A DNA stretch of 64,000 nucleotides, taken from assembly GCF_000336575.1 (NCBI RefSeq), contig NZ_AOPO01000021.1:1-64000 (forward strand). The letters run 5' to 3'. Of this stretch, positions 48,826 to 57,510 are shown piece after piece; positions within the stretch are counted from its first letter, which is position 1; each line of letters opens with the position of its first letter. Under the pieces are notes generated by a model that saw only the letters and a list, made by a program, of their open reading frames with translations, made no database searches and had not been told where the DNA came from. A program made the translations under genes and the position numbers. This DNA comes from Vreelandella titanicae BH1 (lineage in GTDB: Bacteria > Pseudomonadota > Gammaproteobacteria > Pseudomonadales > Halomonadaceae).

Positions 48826-48974
48826 CGTAGCGCGTGGTAAGCGAAGCGCACCCGCGGAAGCAGCGCGAAGCGGTGCCGGAGTTTGGCTGAAGTGCCATTG
48901 GGCGTCGTGCCGCCGCCTCCCGCGGGTGCCTACGAACGCTCGCTGAACTCGCGTTCTCGTTACCACGCGCTACG
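48826..48974. repeat. MITE-like palindromic element, copy 2
   Basis: CGTAGCGCGTGGTAA (48826-48840) and TTACCACGCGCTACG (48960-48974) are perfect 15-bp terminal inverted repeats. The inner arms are the same as in copy 1. The element is ~149 bp; copy 1 has extra bases in the central loop. The pair fills the gap 48555-48992 between the hydroxy-acid dehydrogenase and LysR genes; nothing else is seen there. Confidence 0.9.
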
Positions 48975-48992
48975 GGATGTGCATCTGTCTCA

Positions 48993-49853
48993 TCAAAGCC
49001 TAAACCCTTCAACAATATGCTCGGCCAGGCTATCGATAATCGGTGACTGGGTGGCGGAGGTGTGCTGCAAAACGATGGACGCTTCCGGCAGTTCGGGAAA
49101 CCCTTCTTTTTTACCCAATATCTGCATGTCGGCGGTGACTAAACTGCGCATCCAGGCAGACACTGCCAAGCCCGCCCCCACAACCGCCTGTAACGTCGCC
49201 AGGCTCGGGCTGCTGTAAGCGACTCGATAGGCCCGACCTGCGCGATCCAGTGCATTGCAGGCATGACGCCGACAAAAGCAGGGAGCCTCAAACATGGCAA
49301 GGGGTACTGGTGTCTGTAAATGTGTGCAATGGCTCTCAGCTGAGACCCACACGGTAGCCTCACGCCTTAAAATGGTGCCAACTTCGTCGCCTATCTCCCG
49401 CGTCATAATAATCAGGTCTAGGCTCCCTTGCGGCTGCTGAGAGAGTACCGACGAGGGGGCGCAGTGCACATCCACATCCACCAGCGGCCAGGCTTGGGAG
49501 AAGGTTTTCAGAATGCCGGGCAGAAAACGCATCACATAGTCATCCGGCACCCCCAGTCGCACACGGCCCACCATATCCGGCTGGCGCAGCAGCGTCAGCG
49601 CTTCTCCCTGCAATGAAAGAATTTTGCGTGCATAACCCAGCAGCGTATGCCCTTCGCTGGTTAACAGCAGCTGGCGATTCTGGCGCACAAACAGTGGGCG
49701 CTGAATAACATCCTCTTCCAGCCGCTTGATTTGCATGCTGACGGCTGATTGAGTGCGGTTTACCGTCTGAGCGGCGCGGGTGAAGCCGCCCTGGTCGACA
49801 ATGGCCACAAAGGTGCGCAGCAGCTCATGATCGATGGTGGGTAGTGTGGCCAT
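48993..49853 (-). CDS. LysR-family transcriptional regulator
   Basis: A 286-aa regulator. The N-terminal winged helix reads HELLRTFVAIVDQGGFTRAA, QTVNRTQSAVSMQIKRLEED, the helix-turn-helix at ~18-40. A linker and a two-lobed effector-binding domain follow (GRVRLGVPDDYVMRFLPGIL, LATLQAVVGAGLAVSAW). The start at the ATG at 49853 is nearest the HTH; a TTG at 49862 is an alternative. It is divergent from a DUF1127 gene with 121 bp between them, where a GAATA-N7-TATTC dyad (49876-49892) could be its own site. The regulated function is unknown. Confidence 0.88.
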   Translation of the reverse strand: MATLPTIDHELLRTFVAIVDQGGFTRAAQTVNRTQSAVSMQIKRLEEDVIQRPLFVRQNRQLLLTSEGHTLLGYARKILSLQGEALTLLRQPDMVGRVRLGVPDDYVMRFLPGILKTFSQAWPLVDVDVHCAPSSVLSQQPQGSLDLIIMTREIGDEVGTILRREATVWVSAESHCTHLQTPVPLAMFEAPCFCRRHACNALDRAGRAYRVAYSSPSLATLQAVVGAGLAVSAWMRSLVTADMQILGKKEGFPELPEASIVLQHTSATQSPIIDSLAEHIVEGFRL

Positions 49854-49875
49854 GGCTATCAATCTTTTTGATGTT

Positions 49876-49892
49876 GAATATAAGGAGTATTC
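49876..49892. promoter_or_regulatory. GAATA-N7-TATTC dyad between lysR and the DUF1127 gene
   Basis: A short dyad with a T-N11-A core, as expected for LysR-type binding sites, in the divergent promoter region. Confidence 0.35.
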
Positions 49893-49974
49893 GTTGGATT
49901 GATTTTAGGCGCTGTTCAATACTTCCTTCAACACTTATTCACCACGCCGCTGCTGGCGGCGAAGGGAGGTTGAA

Positions 49975-50202
49975 ATGGAGCGCTCGCTACACTGCTTGCA
50001 GAACCAACAGTGCCAATCTGCTGAGAAGCAACCCAGCATCACCTGGCGGGAAAGAATTTATCGCTGGTACCAATTGCGTCGCGAGCGGGATTCCTTGCGC
50101 CATTTGAGCGATGACATGCTGAAAGATATTGGCATCAGCCGCGATGACGTACAGCGCGAGTCACGCCGCCCGTTCTGGGATGACCACGGGTGGCGACGCT
50201 GA
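49975..50202 (+). CDS. DUF1127 (YjiS-like) small protein
   Basis: A 75-aa protein with GGGAGG before its ATG. The C-terminal half ITWRERIYRWYQLRRERDSL, RHLSDDMLKDIGISRDDVQR, ES is the DUF1127 signature (arginine-rich helix followed by L-x-x-L-x-D-x-x-L-x-D-I-G). Members are small basic proteins, some of which bind RNA or DNA and affect phosphate or carbon metabolism. It is divergent from the LysR gene and is a likely target of it; this arrangement occurs in other proteobacteria. The N-terminal 20 residues with three Cys are not part of the family core. Confidence 0.85.
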   Translation: MERSLHCLQNQQCQSAEKQPSITWRERIYRWYQLRRERDSLRHLSDDMLKDIGISRDDVQRESRRPFWDDHGWRR

Positions 50203-50282
50203 AGCCGCAAGTCATGCCAGCCGTGGCGCGTTTGTGATACCTTGTTGGCACTAAAAAATGCTGCATGAGTTAGTTGCAATTT

Positions 50283-52652
50283 ATGGATGTCAATCAGCGT
50301 ATTATTTCCCGCCTGGCCACTGAGCTTGGTGTGCGTCCCGAGCAAGTGTCCGCCACGGTGGAGCTGCTGGATGGCGGCGCCACAGTGCCCTTCATTGCCC
50401 GTTACCGTAAAGAAGTCACCGGCGCGCTGGACGATATCCAGCTGCGCCAGTTGGATGAACGGCTTCGCTATCTGCGTGAGTTGGAAGAGCGCCGCGCCGC
50501 GGTACTTGTCGCCATTGATGAGCAGGGCAAGCTCGATGCTACGCTGAAAGCCAGCATCGACGCTGCCGAGACCAAGCAACGCTTGGAAGATTTATACCTG
50601 CCGTTTAAGAAAAAACGCCGCACCAAAGCGCAAATCGCTCGCGAAGCAGGGCTTGAGCCGCTGGCGGATGCGCTGCTTGCCGATCCAACGCTTAATCCGG
50701 AAAGCGAAGCGGAAAACTATCTGCGCCCAGCAGAAGGCGATATTCCTGCCATCGAAGATGCCAAGGCCGCTCTGGATGGCGCCAAGCAGATCTTGATGGA
50801 GCGCTTCGCCGAGGATCCCGAGCTCATCGGCCAACTGCGCGAACGGCTGTGGCAAGAGGGCCAGCTCAGCGCCCGTGTGCTGGAGGGTAAGCAGCAGGAG
50901 GGCGCCAAGTTCTCCGACTATTTCGAGCACGATGAGAAACTCGCCAAAGCGCCATCACACCGCGCTTTGGCAATGTTCCGGGCGCGTAACGAAGGCGTGT
51001 TGAGCCTGTCGATTCGACTGCCCGGCGAAGACGAGGCCCCCATTCACCCCGCCCAGTTGGCGATTGCCAAGCAGTTTGGCATCAGCGACCAGGGCCGCCC
51101 GGCGGATAAGTGGTTAGCCGAAGTGGTGCGCTGGACCTGGCGGGTGAAGCTCTATACAGCACTGGAGACCGAGCTGCTGGGCCGCCTGCGCGAACAGGCT
51201 GAGCTCACCGCCATTGAAGTGTTTGCGGCTAATCTAAAAGACCTGCTGCTAGCCGCGCCGGCGGGGCAGAAAGTGACCCTGGCCATCGACCCCGGCCAGC
51301 GCACCGGCTGTAAGGTTGCGGTGATCGATGCCACTGGGCAATTTATCGATCACACCACTATCTACCCCCATGCGCCGCAAAACCAGTGGAATGAAGCCTT
51401 GAGCGTGCTGGCTAAGCTGGTGAAACAGTACGGCGTCGAGCTGATTGCGGTGGGCAATGGTACCGCCAGTCGTGAAACTGACAAGCTCGCGGGCGAACTA
51501 CTAAAAGCCCTGGCGCCAGCGCACCGGTTAAGCAAAGTGATGGTCTCTGAAGCGGGCGCCTCGGTCTACTCCGCCTCTGAATACGCCTCACGGGAAATGC
51601 CGGATCTCGATGTCACTGTGCGCGGTGCCGTCTCTATTGGTCGCCGCCTGCAGGATCCGCTGGCCGAACTGGTTAAAATCGAGCCCAAGTCGATTGGCGT
51701 AGGCCAATACCAGCACGATGTCTCCCAAGTACAGCTGTCGCGCAGCCTGGAAGTCGTCATTGAGGACTGTGTTAACGCCGTGGGCGTCGACCTCAATACC
51801 GCTTCCAGCGCACTGCTTTCACGGGTAGCCGGTCTGAGCGCTGCGCTGGCCGAAAATATCGTTGCTCAGCGTAATGTCAAAGGCGCCTTCAAAAACCGTA
51901 AAGAGCTGTTAGAAGTGAGCCGCCTCGGTGCCAAAACCTTCGAGCAGTGCGCGGGTTTCCTGCGTATCCACAATGCCGATAACCCCTTGGATGCCAGCGC
52001 CGTTCACCCGGAAGCCTACTCACTGGTGGAACGTATCGCCAAGCAGAGCGGGCGTGAAGTACGCGGCTTGATTGGCGACAGCGCCGCGTTGAAAGCCTTA
52101 AAGCCCGCCGATTTTGCCGATGAGCGTTTCGGCGTGCCCACCGTCAGCGATATCCTCAAAGAACTGGATAAACCTGGTCGCGACCCTCGCCCTGAGTTTA
52201 AAGCGGCCGAATTCCGCGAAGGTGTCGAAACCCTTAATGACCTCAAGCTTTCCATGGTGCTCGAAGGCACAGTCACCAATGTGACCCACTTCGGCGCTTT
52301 TGTGGATATCGGTGTCCATCAGGACGGCCTGGTACATATCTCGGCGCTATCTGATCGCTTTATCGATGACCCCCGCAGCGTGGTGAAAGCAGGTGATATT
52401 GTCACCGTTAAAGTGATGAGCATTGATATCCCCCGCAAACGGGTAGGTCTATCGATGCGTTTGGATGACCAGCCTGAGGCTGAAAACGGTGCTAACAGCG
52501 GTGCCAATAAGAACAGTGGCTCGCCTAAAGAGCAATACAGTGGTGCTCGTAAACCGGCTCGAAACCAGCGTAACAACGCTAATAAAGCGGAAGCGCCAGA
52601 GCCCATGGGTGCGCTTGGAGCTGCGCTATTGAAAGCGCGTGGCGGCAAATAG
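50283..52652 (+). CDS. tex: Tex-family RNA-binding transcription accessory protein
   Basis: A 789-aa nucleic-acid-binding protein. The N-terminal helical part (ISRLATELGVRPEQVSATVE, VPFIARYRKEVTGALDDIQL) is followed by a YqgF/RuvC-like fold (TLAIDPGQRTGCKVAVID, ~residue 340), a double helix-hairpin-helix (VGVDLNTASSALLSRVAGLS ... AKTFEQCAGFLRI) and a C-terminal S1 domain (GTVTNVTHFGAFVDIGVHQD, ~650-720). A basic Asn-rich tail follows. Tex acts in transcription and RNA metabolism and tolerance of toxic gene expression. The ATG at 50283 is chosen over a TTG at 50274. Confidence 0.95.
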   Translation: MDVNQRIISRLATELGVRPEQVSATVELLDGGATVPFIARYRKEVTGALDDIQLRQLDERLRYLRELEERRAAVLVAIDEQGKLDATLKASIDAAETKQRLEDLYLPFKKKRRTKAQIAREAGLEPLADALLADPTLNPESEAENYLRPAEGDIPAIEDAKAALDGAKQILMERFAEDPELIGQLRERLWQEGQLSARVLEGKQQEGAKFSDYFEHDEKLAKAPSHRALAMFRARNEGVLSLSIRLPGEDEAPIHPAQLAIAKQFGISDQGRPADKWLAEVVRWTWRVKLYTALETELLGRLREQAELTAIEVFAANLKDLLLAAPAGQKVTLAIDPGQRTGCKVAVIDATGQFIDHTTIYPHAPQNQWNEALSVLAKLVKQYGVELIAVGNGTASRETDKLAGELLKALAPAHRLSKVMVSEAGASVYSASEYASREMPDLDVTVRGAVSIGRRLQDPLAELVKIEPKSIGVGQYQHDVSQVQLSRSLEVVIEDCVNAVGVDLNTASSALLSRVAGLSAALAENIVAQRNVKGAFKNRKELLEVSRLGAKTFEQCAGFLRIHNADNPLDASAVHPEAYSLVERIAKQSGREVRGLIGDSAALKALKPADFADERFGVPTVSDILKELDKPGRDPRPEFKAAEFREGVETLNDLKLSMVLEGTVTNVTHFGAFVDIGVHQDGLVHISALSDRFIDDPRSVVKAGDIVTVKVMSIDIPRKRVGLSMRLDDQPEAENGANSGANKNSGSPKEQYSGARKPARNQRNNANKAEAPEPMGALGAALLKARGGK

Positions 52653-52760
52653 TCGCGTGTCCTGGAAGCGAAGGTGTCTTGAAAAAACGATCGTTGCCGC
52701 CATATCCTGTTTTCTGTTTTTGAATCAGCGATGATGGCGATGCCACCTGACTACACCAAG

Positions 52761-52780
52761 GCCCGCTCAAGGCGGGCTTT
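52761..52780 (+). terminator. Rho-independent terminator between tex and gshA
   Basis: GCCCGC (52761-52766), loop TCAAG, GCGGGC (52772-52777), then TTT. The U-tract is short. It ends 7 bp before the gshA ribosome-binding site. Confidence 0.65.
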
Positions 52781-52800
52781 ACTGACAAGGAGTGTTCACC

Positions 52801-54441
52801 TTGCCTGAACCACTCACTGTGCCATCCGCGCTGACCGCGCAAGTCGAGCGCCTGATACCCAGTGCGCGCCTTGGTCGGTTGGGCCGCCTGCGTCGTGGGC
52901 TTGAAAAAGAGGGACTGCGGGTCGATGCTACTGGCCACATTGCGCAAACGCCGCACCCGCACGCGCTGGGGTCGAAATTAACCCACCCGCATATCACCAC
53001 CGACTACTCAGAGTCGCTGTTAGAGTACATCACGCCGGTTTACTCTCAGCCGGGTGAAGCGCTGTGCTTTCTATCTGACCTGCATACTTTTACTTATCAT
53101 CACCTGCAAAACGAATGGATCTGGCCCGGCAGTATGCCCTCTAGGCTATCCGGCAACGACAGCGTGCCGATTGCCGATTATGGCAGCTCCAACGTGGGCA
53201 CCATGAAGCATGTTTACCGCAAAGGGTTGGACATGCGTTACGGCCGCATCATGCAGGCGATTGCAGGCGTTCATTACAACGTATCGCTGCCTGATGATAT
53301 GTGGCACGCCCTACGCGAGTTGGAAAAAGCCACCAATATCCCCTTCAACGACTATCGTTCCACCCGCTATTTCGGCATGATCCGTCACTTCCGCCGCCAT
53401 AGCTGGTTGTTGCTCTATCTGTTTGGCGCTTCACCGGCCATCGATAAAAGTTTTTTGCCTGAAGGTAAGGTACCCGAAAAACTGCAGTCGCTTAGCGACG
53501 ACACCTACTTTGCCCCATACGCGACGACTCTGCGGATGTCCGATCTGGGGTATCAAAACAAAGTACAGTCGCAGCTTAAAATCTGTTTTAACTCGCTCTC
53601 TAACTACGTTAATACCCTGCGGCACGCCATCTCTTCACCGTGGCCCGACTATGAAAAAATGGGTGTTAACGTGGATGGTGAGTGGCGTCAGTTGAACGCT
53701 AATATTCTCCAGATCGAAAACGAGTACTACAGCGACATTCGGCCCAAGCGGGTTGCCAAACACAACGAAACGCCCAGCCAAGCCCTCGAAGCCCGCGGCG
53801 TGGAGTATATCGAAGTACGCTGTTTGGATTTAAACCCCTTCGACCCCCTGGGCGTTACTGAAGACCAGATGCGCTTTGTGGACACCTTTTTGATGTGGTG
53901 CCTACTCAGCGACAGCCCGTGGATCTCCGACGAAGAGTGTGACCGCTTGGACGACAACCGCCGCTGGGTGGTGGAGCGCGGCCGTGACCCTGAACTCATG
54001 CTAATCAACCATGGTGAAACCACCTCGGTGCGTGAGTGGGGCGAACAAATTTTCGCCGAGATGGGCGAAGTTGCCCGCCTGCTGGATGCGGTCGAGGAGG
54101 GGAGCCCGCATGCTGATGCGCTGGCAAGCCTTGCACCACGTCTTGCAGACCCTTCGCTAACGCCTTCTGCCCAGGTGCTGGAACGGTTAAAAGCGCACGG
54201 CGGATCGTTAAGCGATTTGATGCTTAGCCTGGCCAAAGAGCAGGCCGAGCAGTTAAAAGCCGCGCCGATGCAGCGCAGTCGTGAAGCGCTGCTTGCTCAG
54301 CTGATTGAGACCTCGCACCAGCAGCAGCACGATATTGAAGCCGCTGATAAAGAGACCTTCGAAGAGTTCTTGCAGGCCTATTTCACTAAAGCTCGTGAGT
54401 CCCGCGCCATGTCGGCGCTGCCATCTGAGGTTAGACAATGA
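52801..54441 (+). CDS. gshA: Glutamate-cysteine ligase
   Basis: A 546-aa enzyme for the first step of glutathione synthesis. I placed the start at a TTG (52801): AAGGAG at 52787-52792 lies 8 nt upstream, while the in-frame GTG at 52792 overlaps that site. Motifs are LEKEGLRVDATGHIAQTPHP, HITTDYSESLLEYITPVYSQ, YGSSNVGTMKHVYRKGLDMRYGR, MQAIAGVHYNVSLPDD and NSLSNYVNTLRHAISSPWPD, as in the gammaproteobacterial GshA family. Overlap of four bases with dsbB links glutathione and disulfide formation. A substrate supply role for the ETHE1-like dioxygenase (which uses glutathione persulfide) is plausible. Confidence 0.95.
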   Translation: MPEPLTVPSALTAQVERLIPSARLGRLGRLRRGLEKEGLRVDATGHIAQTPHPHALGSKLTHPHITTDYSESLLEYITPVYSQPGEALCFLSDLHTFTYHHLQNEWIWPGSMPSRLSGNDSVPIADYGSSNVGTMKHVYRKGLDMRYGRIMQAIAGVHYNVSLPDDMWHALRELEKATNIPFNDYRSTRYFGMIRHFRRHSWLLLYLFGASPAIDKSFLPEGKVPEKLQSLSDDTYFAPYATTLRMSDLGYQNKVQSQLKICFNSLSNYVNTLRHAISSPWPDYEKMGVNVDGEWRQLNANILQIENEYYSDIRPKRVAKHNETPSQALEARGVEYIEVRCLDLNPFDPLGVTEDQMRFVDTFLMWCLLSDSPWISDEECDRLDDNRRWVVERGRDPELMLINHGETTSVREWGEQIFAEMGEVARLLDAVEEGSPHADALASLAPRLADPSLTPSAQVLERLKAHGGSLSDLMLSLAKEQAEQLKAAPMQRSREALLAQLIETSHQQQHDIEAADKETFEEFLQAYFTKARESRAMSALPSEVRQ

Positions 54442-54938
54442 TTCTGCACTCCTTTCGCTCGGCCGCCCTGGCTGGTTTAGCCTTCTGCGTTTTAATGATG
54501 GCGGTAGCCCTGGGGCTTGAGCACATCGGCGGATATGAACCTTGCCCGCTGTGTATCTTTCAGCGCGTCGCGGTGATCGCCGCGGGTATCGTATTCGCAA
54601 TAGCTGCTATCCATAGTCCCGCCGGGCGTGTGGGCAAAGTGATTTACGGGCTGCTGTCGCTGGCTGCTGTTGGAACAGGTGCCTTTATCGCCGGGCGTCA
54701 CGTTTGGCTGCAGGGCTTGCCTGCCGATGAAGTCCCTTCCTGCGGTCCTGGGCTTGGCTACATGATAGATATCCTGCCATTGCAGGACGTGGTGGCCATG
54801 GTGTTAACCGGTTCTGGCGAGTGCGCCAATATCGATTTCTCGTTGCTCGGCCTATCACTGCCCGCCTGGACGCTAATCGGATTTGCCATTCTGGCAATCG
54901 CACCGCTGCGTATGCTGTTGATGAAAAGTCGGGGTTAG
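54438..54938 (+). CDS. dsbB: Disulfide bond formation protein DsbB
   Basis: A 166-aa inner-membrane protein with four helices (~10-30, 43-63, 70-90, 140-160). The first periplasmic loop has EPCPLCIFQRVAV (CPLC, residues ~36-39). The second loop has a Cys in VPSCGPGLGYM and a second in GSGECANIDF. These pairs reoxidise DsbA and pass electrons to quinone. It is coupled to gshA by a four-base overlap. A DsbG-like partner lies at 21438-22220. Confidence 0.92.
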   Translation: MILHSFRSAALAGLAFCVLMMAVALGLEHIGGYEPCPLCIFQRVAVIAAGIVFAIAAIHSPAGRVGKVIYGLLSLAAVGTGAFIAGRHVWLQGLPADEVPSCGPGLGYMIDILPLQDVVAMVLTGSGECANIDFSLLGLSLPAWTLIGFAILAIAPLRMLLMKSRG

Positions 54939-54965
54939 TAGGGCGTCAGCGATAAGGAGACGTAC

Positions 54966-55832
54966 ATGCTTTATCAACATTTTGCGACTCAAGAAGAGAT
55001 CGATCGCGCCTACGACCCGATGATGGGTCGTGACCCGGCGGTGTTGGTAAAGGATTGGCGTGAGCGCAGTGAAGCATCAAGAGTTAACCACCGCACAACG
55101 CTCGATCTGCCTTATGGCCCAACGCTTGCGGAACGCATGGATATCTTTCATGCCGATGCACCTGATACCGATAGCCCAAAAGCGCCGGTGCACGTGTTTT
55201 TCCACGGCGGCTACTGGCGCTCGCTGAGTCATCGTGAATTTAGCTTTATCGTCGATGGCTTGGTTAACGCCGGGATCACCGTCGCGGTGGTTAACTACGC
55301 GCTCTGTCCGAAGGTACGCTTTAGCGAGCTGGTGCGGCAGAGCCAAGCAGCGGTGGCCTACGTTTATCGCCATGCTGCTGAATTGGGCGTTGATCCTGAG
55401 CAGCTGAGTATTTCGGGACACTCGGCGGGCGGGCATTTATGCGCGATGCTAATGTCGACGGACTGGGAGGGCGCTTTTGGCTTACCCAACCAGCTGATTC
55501 GCGGCGCGCTCTGTATCAGCGGTTTATACGACCTGCGGCCTTTTCCCTGGTCGTGGCTGCAGCCCAAGCTTCAGCTTAGCGGGCGCGATGTGCAGGAGTT
55601 CAGCCCCATATGGCTGCCATGCCGAGTACCTGCGCCTATAAAGCTGGTAGCAGGGGGCCTGGAGTCAGAAGAGTTCGAGCGCCAGATGAGCAGCTATGCT
55701 GAGCATTTGAGCCAGCAAGGCCAAACAGTGACTCAGCAGCTACTTTCCGACGTGGATCACTTCTCGATTCTTGAACACTATCTTAACGATGGCTGCTTCG
55801 TTGAGTGGATTAAAGATTTTCATGGGTTATAA
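54966..55832 (+). CDS. Alpha/beta hydrolase, kynurenine-formamidase-like esterase
   Basis: A 288-aa hydrolase of the HSL-like group. VHVFFHGGYWRSLSHREFSF has the oxyanion-hole HGG. LSISGHSAGGHLCAMLMST has the nucleophile Ser near residue 155. Asp and His lie near the end (LVAGGLESEEFERQ, SDVDHFSILEHY). The length and the HGGYW motif match kynurenine formamidases and related esterases. The substrate is not known; neighbours give no tryptophan-pathway gene. AAGGAG precedes the ATG. Confidence 0.78.
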   Translation: MLYQHFATQEEIDRAYDPMMGRDPAVLVKDWRERSEASRVNHRTTLDLPYGPTLAERMDIFHADAPDTDSPKAPVHVFFHGGYWRSLSHREFSFIVDGLVNAGITVAVVNYALCPKVRFSELVRQSQAAVAYVYRHAAELGVDPEQLSISGHSAGGHLCAMLMSTDWEGAFGLPNQLIRGALCISGLYDLRPFPWSWLQPKLQLSGRDVQEFSPIWLPCRVPAPIKLVAGGLESEEFERQMSSYAEHLSQQGQTVTQQLLSDVDHFSILEHYLNDGCFVEWIKDFHGL

Positions 55833-55853
55833 GAACACGCCTTAGCTATGAGT

Positions 55854-55951
55854 GGAACGCAATAGCCTTCCGCGGGGGCGCTGTGAACCCTTCCCTGGGC
55901 GCTACTTTCGCCATCCATGGCGAAAGACCCCCGCTGCAGGCTATTCCGTTC
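55854..55951. repeat. ~98-bp interrupted palindrome (third repeat family)
   Basis: GGAACGCAATAGCCT (55854-55868) pairs imperfectly with AGGCTATTCCGTTC (55938-55951). The next inner arms are GCGGGGG and CCCCCGC, and the middle has the hairpin TTTCGCCATCCATGGCGAAA. No gene is seen between the esterase and ridA-like genes. Confidence 0.7.
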
Positions 55952-55983
55952 TTGTGCTTAGTGTTATCTCTCAATAAGCAATT

Positions 55984-56397
55984 TTATACAGCCGGAATCA
56001 CCGCAGTCGCTTCGATTTCCACCTTAGCCTGATCCTCAACCAGCCCCGCCACCTGAACCATCGTCATCGCCGGGAAATGCTTGCCCAGCACCTCGCGGTA
56101 GGCGGTGCCCACCTCCTTAAGCCGCGCCAGATACTCCTGCTTGTCCGTCACATACCAGGTCAACCGCACGATATGCTCCGGGCCTGCGTTCGCCTCTTTT
56201 AAGATCGCTACGATATTCTGCAGCGCCTGATTCACTTGAACGACAAAGTCATCGCTTTCAAATACCTGGTCGGCATTCCAACCAATCTGCCCACCTACAA
56301 ACACACTCTGGCCTGAAGCCAGCACGCCGTTAGCGTAGCCCACCGCTGCTTTCCAATGCGAAGGGTGAAGAAGCTGATGAAAGTTGGCGTCACTCAT
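55984..56397 (-). CDS. RidA-family (enamine/imine deaminase) protein
   Basis: A 137-aa protein of the YjgF/RidA fold. AVGYANGVLASGQSVFVGGQIGWN, DFVVQVNQALQNIVAILKEA, GPEHIVRLTWYVTDKQEYLA and FPAMTMVQVAGLVEDQAKVEIEATAVI are the four usual blocks. The Arg of the active site is in the HIVRLTWYV segment. RidA proteins hydrolyse reactive enamines or imines. It is the last gene of the minus-strand aromatic-acid operon, 11 bp behind the 4HBT gene, so here it may act on an amino-substituted pathway intermediate and release ammonia. Confidence 0.85.
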   Translation of the reverse strand: MSDANFHQLLHPSHWKAAVGYANGVLASGQSVFVGGQIGWNADQVFESDDFVVQVNQALQNIVAILKEANAGPEHIVRLTWYVTDKQEYLARLKEVGTAYREVLGKHFPAMTMVQVAGLVEDQAKVEIEATAVIPAV

Positions 56398-56408
56398 TAT
56401 GGCTATCC

Positions 56409-56816
56409 TTATAGGTTTTCGACGGTAAAGTGCTGGCGCATAGCCTCTGTCCAGGGCATTGGCTGACCGCTATTTAGATCCACATATACAAGGGTTGAAC
56501 GACTGGTTAGACGTTTCTGATCACCGCAGTAAGCGATAATCTGAAGGGTAAGGCTGCTACGCCCAACGGCTTGAACCGCTAATTCAAAGGTGAGTCGTTC
56601 GCCTAACCGGCTCGGCGCATGAAACTGGGTGTCGATAGCGGCGGTGGGAACCCCGGTGCCGCTCTCCACATGCAGTTGGTTAAAGTCACGCTGAACGACC
56701 TCCTCAAACCAATCCTCCACCACGGAGTTAATCATCTCGAAATAGCGGGGGTAAAAAACGATACCCGCCGGATCACAGTGCTGGAAACGAACTTTTCGAT
56801 GGGTAGTAAACGCCAC
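56409..56816 (-). CDS. 4-hydroxybenzoyl-CoA thioesterase-family protein
   Basis: A 135-aa hotdog-fold thioesterase from a GTG at 56816 with GGAGGAG 5 nt upstream; a longer open frame upstream runs into livF and has no such site. VRFQHCDPAGIVFYPRYFEM has the catalytic Asp of 4-hydroxybenzoyl-CoA thioesterases. DTQFHAPSRLGERLTFELAV and RLTSRSTLVYVDL complete the fold. It would release CoA from an aryl-CoA or pathway acyl-CoA, perhaps to save CoA when intermediates pile up. It lies 13 bp behind livF. Confidence 0.85.
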   Translation of the reverse strand: MAFTTHRKVRFQHCDPAGIVFYPRYFEMINSVVEDWFEEVVQRDFNQLHVESGTGVPTAAIDTQFHAPSRLGERLTFELAVQAVGRSSLTLQIIAYCGDQKRLTSRSTLVYVDLNSGQPMPWTEAMRQHFTVENL

Positions 56817-56829
56817 TGTTTTCTCCTCC

Positions 56830-57510
56830 CTACACGCCCAGATAACGGTCACGCACAGTGCTGTCCAGCGCTGCGGGTTTGCCATCCCACACGGTGCAGC
56901 CTTTTTCCAGGATGGTGCAGCGGTCAGCAATGGGTAGAATTTCGCTTAATGACTTATCCACCAGCAGCGTGGCTTGACCTTGCTCCTTGAGCAGCCGAAT
57001 CGCCCGCCAGATCTCCTGACGAATCACCGGCGCCAATCCTTCAGTGGCTTCATCTAGCACCAGCAAACGCGGATTGGTCATCAGCGCCCGGCCAATAGCC
57101 AGCATCTGCTGCTCACCGCCGGAGAGGGTCTTGGCCATTTGCGCGCGGCGCTCCTCCAAGCGCGGAAACAGCGTTTCTACTTTCTCCAGTGTCCACTCGC
57201 CCGGGCGGGCGGTCACCAATAGGTTTTCGCGCACCGACAAATTAGGGAAACAGCGGCGCCCCTCCGGCACCAAGCCAAGCCCCGCTTTAGCGATACGAAA
57301 AGCGGGTAAGCGGCGTATGTTCTGGGATTCAAACTCAATCGTGCCACGGCTGGCCGGAGTCAGACCGAATATCGAGCGAATGGTGGTGGTTTTACCCATA
57401 CCGTTGCGCCCCATTAGGGCGACCATCTCACCGGCGTTAACGTCAAGGCTAACGCCAAATAACGCCTGAGAGGGCCCATAAAACGTTTCAATATCAGCAA
57501 CCTTAAGCAT
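56830..57510 (-). CDS. livF: Branched-chain-type ABC transporter ATPase LivF
   Basis: A 226-aa ATP-binding protein. Walker A MGRNGMGKTTTIRS (~residue 35), signature TLSGGEQQMLAIGRAL (~130), Walker B PRLLVLDEATEGLAP and the switch region VDKSLSEIL, where the usual VEQN/VDH His position reads K. The start at the ATG at 57510 (MLKVADIETFYGPSQALFGV) overlaps the livG stop by 8 bp. It works with LivG on the LivHM permease. Confidence 0.9.
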   Translation of the reverse strand: MLKVADIETFYGPSQALFGVSLDVNAGEMVALMGRNGMGKTTTIRSIFGLTPASRGTIEFESQNIRRLPAFRIAKAGLGLVPEGRRCFPNLSVRENLLVTARPGEWTLEKVETLFPRLEERRAQMAKTLSGGEQQMLAIGRALMTNPRLLVLDEATEGLAPVIRQEIWRAIRLLKEQGQATLLVDKSLSEILPIADRCTILEKGCTVWDGKPAALDSTVRDRYLGV

